13,627 bases of DNA from Caryophanales bacterium UBA1424 (GTDB lineage Bacteria; Bacillota_I; Bacilli_A; RFN20; CAG-826), in NCBI GenBank assembly GCA_002329705.1, contig DCUC01000037.1:191-13817 (forward strand), read 5' to 3'. Positions 6,361 to 13,627 of this stretch are shown here, in pieces. Within the stretch, counting starts at the first letter, position 1. Each line of letters starts with the position of its first letter. The notes beneath the pieces are model-generated. The model saw nothing but the letters and a program-made list of their open reading frames with translations. It was not told the DNA's origin and did not search any database. A program made the translations under genes and the position numbers.

Positions 6361-8760
6361 TTAGGTTCTCAGATTAATTCCCAGCTTCTTATTTAATGCC
6401 TCAAGCACGGCTTTTTCCACCGCATTTACTTCTTCGTCTTTTAAGGTGCGGTCTTCGCGTTCATAAGTAATCGTAAGAGCGATTGACTTGTGGCCTTGTT
6501 CAATGCCATCACCGCTATAAATATCAAAGATATCGACTTTTTTGATGATGCGGTCGACGGAAAGAATTGTTTTGCTGATCTGCTGAGCGGCGACCGACAC
6601 GGCGGCGACGAGGGAAAGATCGCGCTGAACGGCGGGAAACCGCGAGAAAGCCTTAAAGGCTGTCTGCCCATTTTCTAGAGAGAGTAAAACCGGGAGATCG
6701 ATTTCGGCTACAAAAACTTTGTTTTTGCCTAGTTCATACTTGCTGGTGGCGGCGGGATGAATCTCTCCGAGATAGCCGGCCACCTGACCGTTAATTTTTA
6801 AAAGCGCGGAGCGGCCCGGGTGCAATTCTTGTTCTGATGTGGCAAGCTTTTCGAAGCTGTATCTTGCCTCTTTAATGCCAAGCAGACTTGCAATGCTCTC
6901 GATTAGACCTTTGAGATGGAAGAAAGAATAAGGCACTTCGCTGAGCTGATGATGATAGAGATCGCTTCCGGCGAGGACGAGGCCGAGGCGCGTCGTGGCT
7001 TCGGCGGTCGTATCGATGTCGCTCACTTCGTAAAGGGCGAGATTTTTGCTGCCGCGAGCGATGTTGTGACTCGCCACCTTCAGCATCGATGGGATAAGGC
7101 TCAGCCGCATGTATTCATGCTCGTCGGTCAGCGGATTAATCAGGCGGTGTGATTCTCCTTTAGTGAGAATTCTAAAGCCGTCGAGTTCTTCAGCTTTCAC
7201 CAGTGAATAGGTCAGGATTTCATCGAGGCCTCGAGCAGTTAGATGCCGACGAATTAAGTTAATTTGTTTTTTATCCTTTGGATAACCTCCGACCGTAACT
7301 TGTAAGGAAGGGAGAGTGTTGGCAATTTTATCGAGGCCGAGAATGCGAATAACTTCCTCGCTGATGTCGGCTTCACCGCCGATATCGATGCGCCAGGCGG
7401 GCACCCCGACTCGAATATCATCGCGATTTAAGACTTCGACATTCATCCAGTCGCGCTTTAGCGTCTCGACGATTTCCGACTGCAAGAAACGAGTTCCGAG
7501 GCGGTTGTTGATATACGACACCGAAGTGCTGATAAGAGGCGGTTGATCGACTTGGCGGGCATCGTAAGTGACGGTCTGCTCGATTTGCTTTGTTTTGCAA
7601 AGGCTGACGATCAAATCCGTAGCTAAGCCCATCACTTCATCGTATTGATATGGGTTGATGCCTTTGACAAAACGCGATGAGGAATCGCTGGCCAAAGCGA
7701 GGCGGCTCGAAGTCCGGCGAATGGCATCGAAAGCAAAGTTTGCGACTTCGATGACGATGTTTTTCGTCTTTTCGGTCACGGCTGAAGCCAAAGAACCCAT
7801 GATGCCGCCCAGGCACATGACTTGGTTGGCGCTCGTGATGGCAATATCGCCTTTTCGGACATCGTACTCCTTGCCGTCTAAAGCGGTGAATGAACCGACA
7901 TAATCATCTTTGATGATGAGTTCCGGCTTCGGCAGCTTATCAAGATCGTACATATGAAGGGGCTGACCGCTTAAAAGCATCACGTAATTGCCGATATCGA
8001 CGATGTTATTTATCGAGCGAACGCCCATGCTCTGCAGAGTCTTTTTGAGCCATGAGGGCGAGGTCTCGACTTTGATATTGTGAATGACGCGTCCTGAAAA
8101 TTGAGGACAAAGAGGTGTTTTTGATAAGACGGTGAATGACGACTTGACCGCTTGATATTGATTGGGGCGCGGGAGGCGAACTTCTCTTTGATAAAGAGTG
8201 GAGATTTCGCGAGCCACATTGAGGACACTGTGCAAGTCGCTGCGGTTGGCGAGGAGTTTCAAATCAAGGATTGTGTCATCGAGTCCGAGGTATTCTAAAA
8301 CATTCTCATTTCCGACCACCGCATCATCGTCGAGCACTTCGATGCCGGCGATTTGATCGGCGGTTAAAAACTTGGCGTCGACGCCGAGCTCGAGCATCGA
8401 GCAAATCATGCCCTGACTTTCGACGCCGCGAATGAGACCTTTGGAAATTTTGCCGCCGGGGAGCATCGCTCCATCCAAGGCGACGATGACTTTCTGGCCC
8501 GCTTTGACGTTGGGCGCACCGCAGACAATTTGCAGAACGCCATGTTTTTCACCGGTATTTACTTTAGTAAGTGACAAGTGATCGCTATCGGGATGAGGAA
8601 CGCATTCGACGACCTTGCCAATCACGAGTTTGGTGGCGGTCGAAAGCTTTTCAACCGCTTCCACCTCGACGCCCGCAAACGTCAAGCGGTCGGCGAGTTC
8701 ACTTGGGGCGATATCATCAATGTCGATGTATTTTTTAATCCAATTAAGACTGACTTTCAT
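6361..8760 (-). CDS. pheT: Phenylalanine-tRNA ligase beta subunit
   Basis: Beta chain of the (alpha-beta)2 PheRS, which charges tRNA-Phe in the cytoplasm. At 799 residues it is full length. Domains by position: N-terminal B1 strand region (MKVSLNWIKKYI), EMAP/OB tRNA-binding insert (~45-150, with HPDSDHLSLTKVNTG and CGAPNV), B3/B4 editing domain (~205-370, which hydrolyses mischarged Tyr-tRNA), B5 DNA-binding-like domain (~400-475), catalytic-like core (~480-690) and the C-terminal FDX-ACB anticodon domain (~705-799, starting FSRFPAVQRDLSLV). A GAGGGTG ribosome site lies 5 bases upstream of the ATG, within the 11-base gap from pheS. It is controlled by the T-box before pheS. Confidence 0.98.
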   Translation of the reverse strand: MKVSLNWIKKYIDIDDIAPSELADRLTFAGVEVEAVEKLSTATKLVIGKVVECVPHPDSDHLSLTKVNTGEKHGVLQIVCGAPNVKAGQKVIVALDGAMLPGGKISKGLIRGVESQGMICSMLELGVDAKFLTADQIAGIEVLDDDAVVGNENVLEYLGLDDTILDLKLLANRSDLHSVLNVAREISTLYQREVRLPRPNQYQAVKSSFTVLSKTPLCPQFSGRVIHNIKVETSPSWLKKTLQSMGVRSINNIVDIGNYVMLLSGQPLHMYDLDKLPKPELIIKDDYVGSFTALDGKEYDVRKGDIAITSANQVMCLGGIMGSLASAVTEKTKNIVIEVANFAFDAIRRTSSRLALASDSSSRFVKGINPYQYDEVMGLATDLIVSLCKTKQIEQTVTYDARQVDQPPLISTSVSYINNRLGTRFLQSEIVETLKRDWMNVEVLNRDDIRVGVPAWRIDIGGEADISEEVIRILGLDKIANTLPSLQVTVGGYPKDKKQINLIRRHLTARGLDEILTYSLVKAEELDGFRILTKGESHRLINPLTDEHEYMRLSLIPSMLKVASHNIARGSKNLALYEVSDIDTTAEATTRLGLVLAGSDLYHHQLSEVPYSFFHLKGLIESIASLLGIKEARYSFEKLATSEQELHPGRSALLKINGQVAGYLGEIHPAATSKYELGKNKVFVAEIDLPVLLSLENGQTAFKAFSRFPAVQRDLSLVAAVSVAAQQISKTILSVDRIIKKVDIFDIYSGDGIEQGHKSIALTITYEREDRTLKDEEVNAVEKAVLEALNKKLGINLRT

Positions 8761-8771
8761 GTTTTCACCCT

Positions 8772-9812
8772 CTACTTTCTGACGAATTGCTTTAAGAAGC
8801 GGACATCGTTTTGATAAAAACGCCGAATGTCATCGACTTTATAGCGGAGCATGGCGACGCGTTCGATGCCGATGCCAAAAGCAAATCCGGAATAGATGTT
8901 GGGATCATAACCCGACATTTTCAAGACATTGGGATGAACCATGCCGGCACCGAGGATTTCGATATAGCCGGTGTCTTTGCACGTCGGGCAGCCCTTGCCG
9001 CCGCACTCAGCGCAAGATACCTGGACTTCGACCGATGGTTCCGTAAACGGAAAATAGGAGCTGACAAGGCGGATTTCCCGCTTCGGTCCAAACATTTTTT
9101 TAATGAATAGATCAAGGGTTGCTTTCAGGTGGGCGAGATTGATATCTTTGCCGACGAGCAAGCCTTCAATTTGCCCGAATTGGTGCGAATGGGTCATGTC
9201 GTCATTATCGCGGCGATAGCACTTGCCGGGGCAGACGACTTTAACCATCTCGCCTTTTTTCTCTTCCATGGCCCGGGCCTGAGCCGGAGAGGTGTGCGTT
9301 CTCAATAAGAGGTTTTCGCTGATGTAAAAAGAGTCCTGCATATCGCGGGAGGGGTGGTTCTTGGGGATGTTCATCAACTCGAAATTATAATGGTCGGTCT
9401 CGACATCGCGCCCTTCTTTTACTTCGTAACCCATGCTGATGAAGATGTCTAAAATCTCATCGCGGACGAGGAAGACGGGATTTGTTCCGCCGGCTTGATA
9501 ATTGATGCCCGGCAGGGAAATATCGATTTGTTCGCTGGCCAGTTTGGCGGATACCTCGTCATCGAGAAAGGCCTGCATTCTGGTGTCATACAATTCATTC
9601 AGAGATTGCCGAATATCGTTGATGGCCTGGCCGAAGCGGGCTTTATCCGCGCCCGAAAAATTCTTGATCAGCGCCATCATATTATTGATTTCGGCTTTTT
9701 TGGAAAGGTGCGTGTTGCGCACTTCCACCAAGGCATTTTTGCTGGCAGCTTTATTGATTTCTTCGCTGATATTCTCTTTTAATTGCTCTAGTCTTGCGAG
9801 TGCTTGTTCCAT
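8772..9812 (-). CDS. pheS: Phenylalanine-tRNA ligase alpha subunit
   Basis: Catalytic chain of PheRS, 346 residues. Residues ~1-90 form the N-terminal coiled coil that contacts tRNA. Class II motif regions are HPSRDMQDSFYI (153-164), the RRDNDDMTHSHQFGQIEGL segment (200-218) and the ATP-binding GFAFGIGIERVAMLRY (309-324). Cys267, Cys270, Cys275 and Cys278 form a CxxC...CxxC knuckle seen in many Firmicutes PheS proteins and probably binding zinc. A perfect AGGAGG (9820-9825) lies 7 bases before the ATG, directly after the T-box terminator. The neighbouring upstream SpoU-type methylase is also the pheS neighbour in Bacillus (ysgA). Confidence 0.98.
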   Translation of the reverse strand: MEQALARLEQLKENISEEINKAASKNALVEVRNTHLSKKAEINNMMALIKNFSGADKARFGQAINDIRQSLNELYDTRMQAFLDDEVSAKLASEQIDISLPGINYQAGGTNPVFLVRDEILDIFISMGYEVKEGRDVETDHYNFELMNIPKNHPSRDMQDSFYISENLLLRTHTSPAQARAMEEKKGEMVKVVCPGKCYRRDNDDMTHSHQFGQIEGLLVGKDINLAHLKATLDLFIKKMFGPKREIRLVSSYFPFTEPSVEVQVSCAECGGKGCPTCKDTGYIEILGAGMVHPNVLKMSGYDPNIYSGFAFGIGIERVAMLRYKVDDIRRFYQNDVRFLKQFVRK

Positions 9813-9825
9813 CGCCTGTCCTCCT

Positions 9826-9871
9826 AAAAAAATAATGACACTTCAGGAACGAATTTCTCCGTGGTGCCATC
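9826..9871 (-). terminator. T-box conditional terminator
   Basis: GATGGCAC (9871-9864) pairs with GTGTCATT (9841-9834) over 8 bp including two G-U pairs. An inner GGA/TCC extension follows, and then a run of seven T (9832-9826) ends just at the pheS ribosome site. The 5' arm overlaps the T-box sequence, so it is mutually exclusive with the antiterminator. Confidence 0.8.
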
Positions 9872-10028
9872 CTTCTTCGCAACTATTGCTGCGCACTAAA
9901 TCTTAACGCGATTAACGGGACTTAATCCATACTCAGAGGTGAATTCGCCGCCATAATTAGAGATGGGTCGCACTCATTCCATCATCCCTGGCTAACTATA
10001 TTAACGGCTACTATTTCTCATCAACGTA
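9826..10028 (-). promoter_or_regulatory. tRNA-Phe-sensing T-box leader of pheST
   Basis: The ~200-base leader between the promoter and pheS contains all the T-box landmarks on the minus strand. Stem I has the 5' AGTA (10012-10009) next to GCCG, which pairs with CGGC (9950-9947). That is followed by GAA and the specifier TTC (9943-9941, Phe), then A. A stem III-like hairpin CGCAGC-AATA-GTTGCG follows. The T-box proper, AAGAAGGATGGCACCACGG (9877-9859), matches the consensus AGGGTGGNACCGCG. Uncharged tRNA-Phe would stabilise the antiterminator and switch on pheST. The bulge reads TGGC, whereas a tRNA-Phe with A73 would be expected to pair with TGGT. Confidence 0.92.
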
Positions 10029-10034
10029 CGAGAT

Positions 10035-10043
10035 ATTATAACA
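10035..10043 (-). promoter_or_regulatory. Extended -10 promoter of the pheST leader
   Basis: TGTTATAAT on the minus strand is a TGn extension directly joined to a perfect TATAAT. No convincing -35 is seen at 16-18 bases upstream, which the TGn can compensate for. The expected start is near 10028. Confidence 0.65.
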
Positions 10044-10076
10044 TAATCGAAAAATGATGCCTATATGTATCAAATC

Positions 10077-10105
10077 GTATTTTGCTTTAAAAGCAAATTA
10101 AATAC
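10077..10105 (-). terminator. AT-rich hairpin after the RNA methyltransferase gene
   Basis: GTAT...ATAC outer arms and TTTGC...GCAAA inner arms surround a TTTTAAA centre, 4 bases past the methyltransferase stop. No T tract follows on the minus strand, so it is at best a weak terminator. Confidence 0.3.
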
Positions 10106-10108
10106 TTA

Positions 10109-10837
10109 CTATTTGCGGTTTAGTTCGTAAAGGACGATGCCGCTCGCCACCGCGACATTTAGGGAATCGATGCCCGAGATATCGATTTTGACGCGGTAAT
10201 CGGCAGCCTTTAGCAACTCGTTGCTCACTCCATGCGCTTCGTTTCCCAAGATGATGACATATGGGGGCTGAAGTTTAAAAGATGATAAGGAGGCGCTTCC
10301 TTCAAGCGATGTCGCCACCAACTTATAACCGCGTTCGCCAAGCGAAATAATTTCTTTTGATGCCATCGCGACGAGGTTGAGTTTAAAAACCGCTCCTTGT
10401 GAGGCGCTCAAAGCCTTATCGTTATAAGGCGAGACACACTTTAAGGAAAGGGCTACATCGCGATAGCCAAAAGCGAGGGCCGTGCGCAAAATAGTTCCGA
10501 GATTACCGGGGTCGGCGATATCATCAAGACATATTACTTTGTCGGTCGCGATGGGCTGGCTTGGGGCGGCTTTGCAGACAGAGACGACACCTTGGGGAGT
10601 TTTTGAAGAAGCCAACTTGCGAAGAATGTCATCGTTAACGATGTATTGATCAACATTTAAACCGGCGATCGGTTTTTTGGCAAACACATATAAAACGGAA
10701 CCGGCGGCCACCGCCATTTCCAGAAGATGAAATCCCTCGGCTAAGAAAAGGCCGGTTTCCTTTTGAAATTTAGCCTGTTTGAGTTTGCCGGCTTCGACGA
10801 CGCGGCGATTATCTTTAGAAGTCACTTGATATATCAT
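10109..10837 (-). CDS. SpoU/TrmH-family RNA 2'-O-methyltransferase
   Basis: SPOUT-superfamily enzyme that transfers methyl from SAM to a ribose 2'-OH in rRNA or tRNA; the exact target cannot be told from sequence. The 242-residue product has an N-terminal substrate-binding domain (~5-90, with FLAEGFHLLEMA) and the knotted catalytic domain. Its three motifs are DDIADPGNLGTILRTA (105-120, with the conserved Asn112 and Arg118), ILGNEAHGVS (196-205) and SLNVAVASGIVLYE (225-238). It overlaps the upstream metallopeptidase-like gene by 4 bases (ATGA) and is followed by the pheST T-box unit. The same neighbour is found in Bacillus subtilis (ysgA-pheS), which supports the family call. Confidence 0.9.
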   Translation of the reverse strand: MIYQVTSKDNRRVVEAGKLKQAKFQKETGLFLAEGFHLLEMAVAAGSVLYVFAKKPIAGLNVDQYIVNDDILRKLASSKTPQGVVSVCKAAPSQPIATDKVICLDDIADPGNLGTILRTALAFGYRDVALSLKCVSPYNDKALSASQGAVFKLNLVAMASKEIISLGERGYKLVATSLEGSASLSSFKLQPPYVIILGNEAHGVSNELLKAADYRVKIDISGIDSLNVAVASGIVLYELNRK

Positions 10838-11484
10838 GCGAACTGACCTTTCTTGAGCCTCTTGACTAAGATTTTATAATCCGGGCAATATTTATACAAT
10901 TCCTGATAAAAGGATGGGCCGTGATCAAAATGGCGGTCATGGGCCAGCTCGTGAATGACGATGGCATCGATGATTAAGGGATGAAAATGGATGAGGCGGA
11001 GCTGAAAGCTTAAGGCGTGAGTCTTGCGCGAATTGGTTCCGAAGCGCGTTTTCATATCGCGAACCTTGACATCGTAAGGCTTCTTGATTTTCATGATTTG
11101 CTCATGGTGGCGAACGCGAAGCGTATAGTAGTCCTTGGCAAACGCTCGCAGCTTTTTATCGAAATCTCTCTGATTTTTATAATATAAACCGCGGCCGAAG
11201 ATAAAGGTGTTTTTGACAGACGAGCCCTCGTAGAGATCAAAGAGTTCTCCGAGGAGATAAACTTGCTGATTGATAAAAGGGGTCGTGTTTTGCGCGTGTT
11301 TGGCCAGCAAGCGCTCGTAGAACTTATCGAGATAAGCGATAATCGTCGCCTCTTTGGTCCGCCTCGGAGCGCTGACATAGAAGACTTGATCACGAAAGCG
11401 AAAAATTACATTTTTAATCTGTTTAATTGTCACCACCACGCGATAATCGTGGCCATCGCGGCGATATGTCAGTTCGTAGACCAT
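10834..11484 (-). CDS. YgjP-like (DUF45/M48-type) zinc metallopeptidase
   Basis: The 216-residue protein has the pattern of the YgjP/DUF45 family: an N-terminal beta-rich half, then VRDMKTRFGTNSRKTHALSF (~141-160, where the family usually has RWGSCS) and the HExxH zinc motif in VIHELAHDRHFDHGPSFY (His178, Glu179, His182, with His188 as probable third ligand). Cytoplasmic: no signal peptide or membrane segment. The physiological substrate is unknown; a link to the downstream RNA methylase is only positional. The first ATG has no Shine-Dalgarno and lies where transcription would start from a TATACT box, so the mRNA may be leaderless. The stop overlaps the next start by 4 bases. Confidence 0.85.
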   Translation of the reverse strand: MVYELTYRRDGHDYRVVVTIKQIKNVIFRFRDQVFYVSAPRRTKEATIIAYLDKFYERLLAKHAQNTTPFINQQVYLLGELFDLYEGSSVKNTFIFGRGLYYKNQRDFDKKLRAFAKDYYTLRVRHHEQIMKIKKPYDVKVRDMKTRFGTNSRKTHALSFQLRLIHFHPLIIDAIVIHELAHDRHFDHGPSFYQELYKYCPDYKILVKRLKKGQFA

Positions 11485-11490
11485 GCTATA

Positions 11491-11496
11491 AGTATA
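11491..11496 (-). promoter_or_regulatory. Possible -10 box for the ygjP-like gene
   Basis: TATACT on the minus strand ends 7 bases before the ATG at 11484, so transcription would start about at the A of the start codon. The -35 region (TTTTTA or TTTTAA) is a poor match, hence low confidence. Confidence 0.35.
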
Positions 11497-11553
11497 AGCG
11501 CATCGCCGAGAGTTAAAAAGACTAAAGACCGCGCATAATTCTTTTTTTATCTG

Positions 11554-11582
11554 TTGTCGTCACAGGGTGATAATTATACAAT
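11554..11582 (+). promoter_or_regulatory. Promoter of the DUF523 gene
   Basis: TTGTCG (11554-11559) and TACAAT (11577-11582) with a 17-base spacer. The predicted start (~11589) is 1-3 bases from the ATG at 11591, which has no Shine-Dalgarno. This suggests a leaderless transcript. Confidence 0.5.
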
Positions 11583-11590
11583 TATGAAGT

Positions 11591-12055
11591 ATGAAAAAAG
11601 TTCTGATCAGCGCCTGCCTTATCGGCGACAAAGTCCGCTACGACGGAAGAGATAACGCAATTGAGCATATTGAGCAATTGATGAAGCATTTTGAACTCAT
11701 TCCTTTTTGCCCCGAAGTCGAAGGCGGATTAAGCGTTCCGCGCCTCAAGAGCGAAATTCGTAACGGTCGCGTTTTTAACGAAGAGCGCAAAGAAGTCACC
11801 AAATACTTTTTATCGGGAGCCAACAAAGCTCTCAACATCTGCAAATATATGAATATTGAATTAGCCATTCTCAAAGAAGACTCGCCGTCTTGTGGCGTTA
11901 AAAGCGTATATGATGGCACCTTCAGCCGCCGCAAAATACCCGGCCAAGGTATCACCGCCGCCCTTTTAAAACGAAACGGCGTCGAGGTCATCAGCGAACT
12001 GGATGTTCCCGATCTCTTAGAAAAATTAGCAAGCAAAAAGGATGCCGCGATCTGA
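11591..12055 (+). CDS. DUF523/TudS-like protein, probable Fe-S thiouracil desulfidase family
   Basis: This is the only plus-strand gene; 154 residues. Family hallmarks: SACLIG (7-12), VRYDGR (15-20), FCPEVEGGL (39-47), RNGRVFN (57-63), DSPSCG (97-102) and GQG (118-120). Cys9, Cys40 and Cys101 are the three conserved cysteines. In the characterised DUF523 member TudS, a 2-thiouracil desulfidase, such cysteines hold a [4Fe-4S] cluster. This is a stand-alone DUF523 domain without the DUF1722 fusion found in some bacteria. Desulfuration of thiolated pyrimidines is plausible but not proven for this protein. The gene ends with TGA inside the arm of a terminator shared with the convergent peptidase gene. 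Confidence 0.9.
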   Translation: MKKVLISACLIGDKVRYDGRDNAIEHIEQLMKHFELIPFCPEVEGGLSVPRLKSEIRNGRVFNEERKEVTKYFLSGANKALNICKYMNIELAILKEDSPSCGVKSVYDGTFSRRKIPGQGITAALLKRNGVEVISELDVPDLLEKLASKKDAAI

Positions 12056-12073
12056 TTGCAACATCCTTTTTTT
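12035..12073. terminator. Bidirectional terminator between DUF523 and the M42 peptidase gene
   Basis: AAAAAGGATG (12035-12044) pairs with CATCCTTTTT (12062 onward), enclosing the DUF523 stop codon. A T run follows in both directions: 7 T on the plus strand and 5 T on the minus strand. It therefore serves both convergent genes. Confidence 0.85.
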
Positions 12074-12082
12074 ATTAAACAA

Positions 12083-13171
12083 CTATTCGTATTTTGTGGC
12101 TTTGATCGCGGCCAGAGTGTCCTTGTCGAGAGCTTTGACGACTTCGGTCAGGAGTTTAACGGCCTCCAGGTAGTCATCGTAGTTAATGAGCGAGACGTGG
12201 CTGTGGAAATAGCGGCACGGAATCGAAATCGTCATCGTCACGACGCCGTCGTACTGCTTATGAATTTCACCGGAATCCGTCCCTCCGGCCGTCATCAGGT
12301 CAAAGGTGTATTTGATGCCTTTCTCTTTAGCGACTTTTTCGACAAAGTCGAATAAGCCGCGGTGGGCGATGACCGAGCCGTCCATGATCGATAAGGCGAC
12401 GCCGGCGCCGAGTTTGGTCGGATGGTTCGGCGCTCCCGGAAGATCATATGACATCGTCACGTCGAGGGCAAAGGCGACATCGGGTTTAACATGATATGCT
12501 GCGGTCCGCGCACCCCGCAAACCGACTTCTTCCTGAACGGTTCCGGCCGCCACGACGGTCGCTTGATGATCGACGCCTTTTAAATTTTGCAAGACTTCGA
12601 CGGCCACCGCCGCTCCGAGGCGATCATCCCAGGCTTTGCCGAGGAGTGTTTTGCCATCATTCATGACGCGGAAGGGAGTGTACGGCGTAATCATATCGCC
12701 GACGCGAATGCCGAGCTTTTCGACATCTTCTTTCGAACCGACGCCGATATCGATATACATGTCTTTAATTTCCATGACTTTATTGCGCTGTTCGGCGCTC
12801 ATGCCGTGCGGAGGCTGCGCTCCGACGACGCCGATGATTTTATGGCCGTCTGAGGCCGTGATGCGCACGGTTTGAGCGAGGACGACGTGGCCCCACCAGC
12901 CGCCGATCGGGTGAAAGCGGATAAAACCGGAATCCTCGATGCGATGGACTAAGAAACCGACTTCGTCGATGTGGCCCGAAAGCATGATGATTGGCTCACC
13001 TTTTTTGCCGTCTTTATAAGCGAGAACTGAACCGAGATTATCATACTCGATGCGGTCGGCGACGCCTTCGACGTGTTTTCTGAATAATTTAGCGGCGTCT
13101 TTTTCGCGTCCGGAGATGCCTTCGACTTCGCTCATTTCACGTAAAAATTGTAATCTTTCTTCCTGTTTCAT
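12083..13171 (-). CDS. M42 family metallopeptidase (glutamyl aminopeptidase type)
   Basis: Cytoplasmic two-metal aminopeptidase of the PepA/YsdC/FrvX group, which forms large tetrahedral complexes and trims peptides. The 362-residue length is normal. The metal and catalytic residues are all visible: His67 in SGHIDEVG, Asp182 in AWDDRLG, Glu214 and Glu215 in QEEVGLRGA, Asp237 in ALDVT, and His323 in PCRYFHS. The GGTDSGEIH motif (296-304) is typical. An insertion dimerisation domain (~80-165) interrupts the peptidase fold. An AGGAGGT ribosome site lies 6 bases before the ATG and overlaps the stop of the upstream dUTPase gene, so the two are co-transcribed. Substrate preference cannot be told. 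Confidence 0.95.
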   Translation of the reverse strand: MKQEERLQFLREMSEVEGISGREKDAAKLFRKHVEGVADRIEYDNLGSVLAYKDGKKGEPIIMLSGHIDEVGFLVHRIEDSGFIRFHPIGGWWGHVVLAQTVRITASDGHKIIGVVGAQPPHGMSAEQRNKVMEIKDMYIDIGVGSKEDVEKLGIRVGDMITPYTPFRVMNDGKTLLGKAWDDRLGAAVAVEVLQNLKGVDHQATVVAAGTVQEEVGLRGARTAAYHVKPDVAFALDVTMSYDLPGAPNHPTKLGAGVALSIMDGSVIAHRGLFDFVEKVAKEKGIKYTFDLMTAGGTDSGEIHKQYDGVVTMTISIPCRYFHSHVSLINYDDYLEAVKLLTEVVKALDKDTLAAIKATKYE

Positions 13172-13183
13172 ATTGTTTACCTC

Positions 13184-13627
13184 CTAGTAATTGCTGTTTT
13201 GCCGCTGGTAATTGACATCGAGTTTGGCTTTGTAGGCGCAAACGACTTCTTCGACGCTGAAACCGAGGCTGGGGATTAGGTTCAGAAATATTTGATAAGC
13301 ATTAGTATAGTGCGCGAGGTCATAGCTTTCAACAAGTTCGACTGTCGCCCGATAAAGAAGATGAAATTGCCGAGTGAGGGGAAGTTCGCTCTTGATGATT
13401 TCGTATCTGGTCGTCCTCACTCCTAATGGTATGCCTAATGATAGGAGAAAATGCATGCCGTCGGCGTATTCATCGAGGAGAACCTCGCGAGGAGATGGTC
13501 CTTTGTTTGACCAGTATTTAAAGCACCGCGTCTCATTGGCCAGTTCGCCGATTTCGACAATTAAAGCCATCAGGCGGTCGTCTTTGGTCTTCTCGTATGA
13601 TGTTTTGTGATTGCTCGCAATGCGAGC
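13184..13627 (-). CDS. All-alpha dUTPase (dUTPase_2, MazG-like), 5' end off window
   Basis: The frame is open to the window edge, 19 codons beyond the internal ATG at 13570. The family normally has an N-terminal helix before this point, so the true start is outside. Motifs seen from that Met: EIGELANETRCFKYWSNK (6-23, metal ligands Glu6 and Glu9) and DEYADGMHFLLSLG (33-46, Glu34 and Asp37). These are the two E-x-x-E/D metal motifs of dimeric all-alpha NTP pyrophosphatases. It would hydrolyse dUTP to dUMP, keeping uracil out of DNA and feeding dTMP synthesis. It precedes the M42 peptidase gene by 12 bases in one unit. A related all-alpha NTP pyrophosphatase with another substrate is possible, but ELANETRCFK-WSNK is characteristic. 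Confidence 0.88.
   Translation of the reverse strand, partial: ARIASNHKTSYEKTKDDRLMALIVEIGELANETRCFKYWSNKGPSPREVLLDEYADGMHFLLSLGIPLGVRTTRYEIIKSELPLTRQFHLLYRATVELVESYDLAHYTNAYQIFLNLIPSLGFSVEEVVCAYKAKLDVNYQRQNSNY

Noticed and set aside
9502..9906. 134-codon plus-strand frame across the pheS start and T-box
   Set aside because: Antisense to pheS and to a structured leader; no ribosome site.
13613..13627. Perfect inverted repeat GCTCGCA-A-TGCGAGC at the window edge
   Set aside because: It lies inside the dUTPase reading frame (codons for ARIAS) and has no T tract; probably chance.
1..13627. Mycoplasma-type code (TGA as Trp)
   Set aside because: TGA ends the DUF523 and ygjP-like genes, and the Trp codons inspected are TGG.

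Overview
The window looks like a chromosomal housekeeping region of a low-to-mid-GC Gram-positive bacterium (Firmicutes/Bacilli, possibly a lineage close to the Mollicutes). The evidence is a Phe T-box leader, strong AGGAGG ribosome-binding sites, an MraZ-RsmH-FtsA-FtsZ block, an all-alpha (MazG-like) dUTPase, and a lipoprotein whose S/D/T-rich linker and Ig-like repeats are of a type common in Firmicutes. TGA ends at least two genes and every Trp codon I checked is TGG, so the standard bacterial code is used, not the Mycoplasma code. All genes but one are on the minus strand; this text follows transcription, from high to low coordinates.

Right part (13627-11485): an edge-truncated dUTPase and an M42 metal aminopeptidase form one unit. 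It converges on a plus-strand DUF523/TudS-like gene, and the two share a bidirectional terminator. DUF523 is divergent from a YgjP-like HExxH protein. Neither of those two genes has a Shine-Dalgarno sequence, and both may be nearly leaderless.

Middle (11484-5752): ygjP-like and a SpoU/TrmH-family RNA methyltransferase overlap by 4 bases. Next comes a Phe-specific T-box leader (specifier TTC) with an extended -10 promoter. It controls pheS-pheT followed by a YceD/DUF177 gene, and a terminator candidate ends the unit.

Left part (5751-1): a strongly reduced division (dcw) cluster. The mraZ promoter carries three AAGTGG boxes at an exact 10-bp period, matching known MraZ operators. The first unit is mraZ-rsmH-small membrane protein, closed by an intrinsic terminator. 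A new consensus promoter (17-bp spacer) then drives ftsA-ftsZ and a downstream secreted endonuclease I lipoprotein, which starts with TTG inside the end of ftsZ and runs off the window. None of the peptidoglycan genes that normally lie between rsmH and ftsA is present, which suggests a wall-deficient or highly rearranged lineage.

There is no mobile element, CRISPR array, tRNA or rRNA. The most interesting signals are regulatory (MraZ boxes, the T-box UGGC bulge, a possible 3'UTR RNA with a C-rich loop) and the composition of the division cluster (a short protein in the ftsL slot, and an FtsA that seems to lack its membrane helix).
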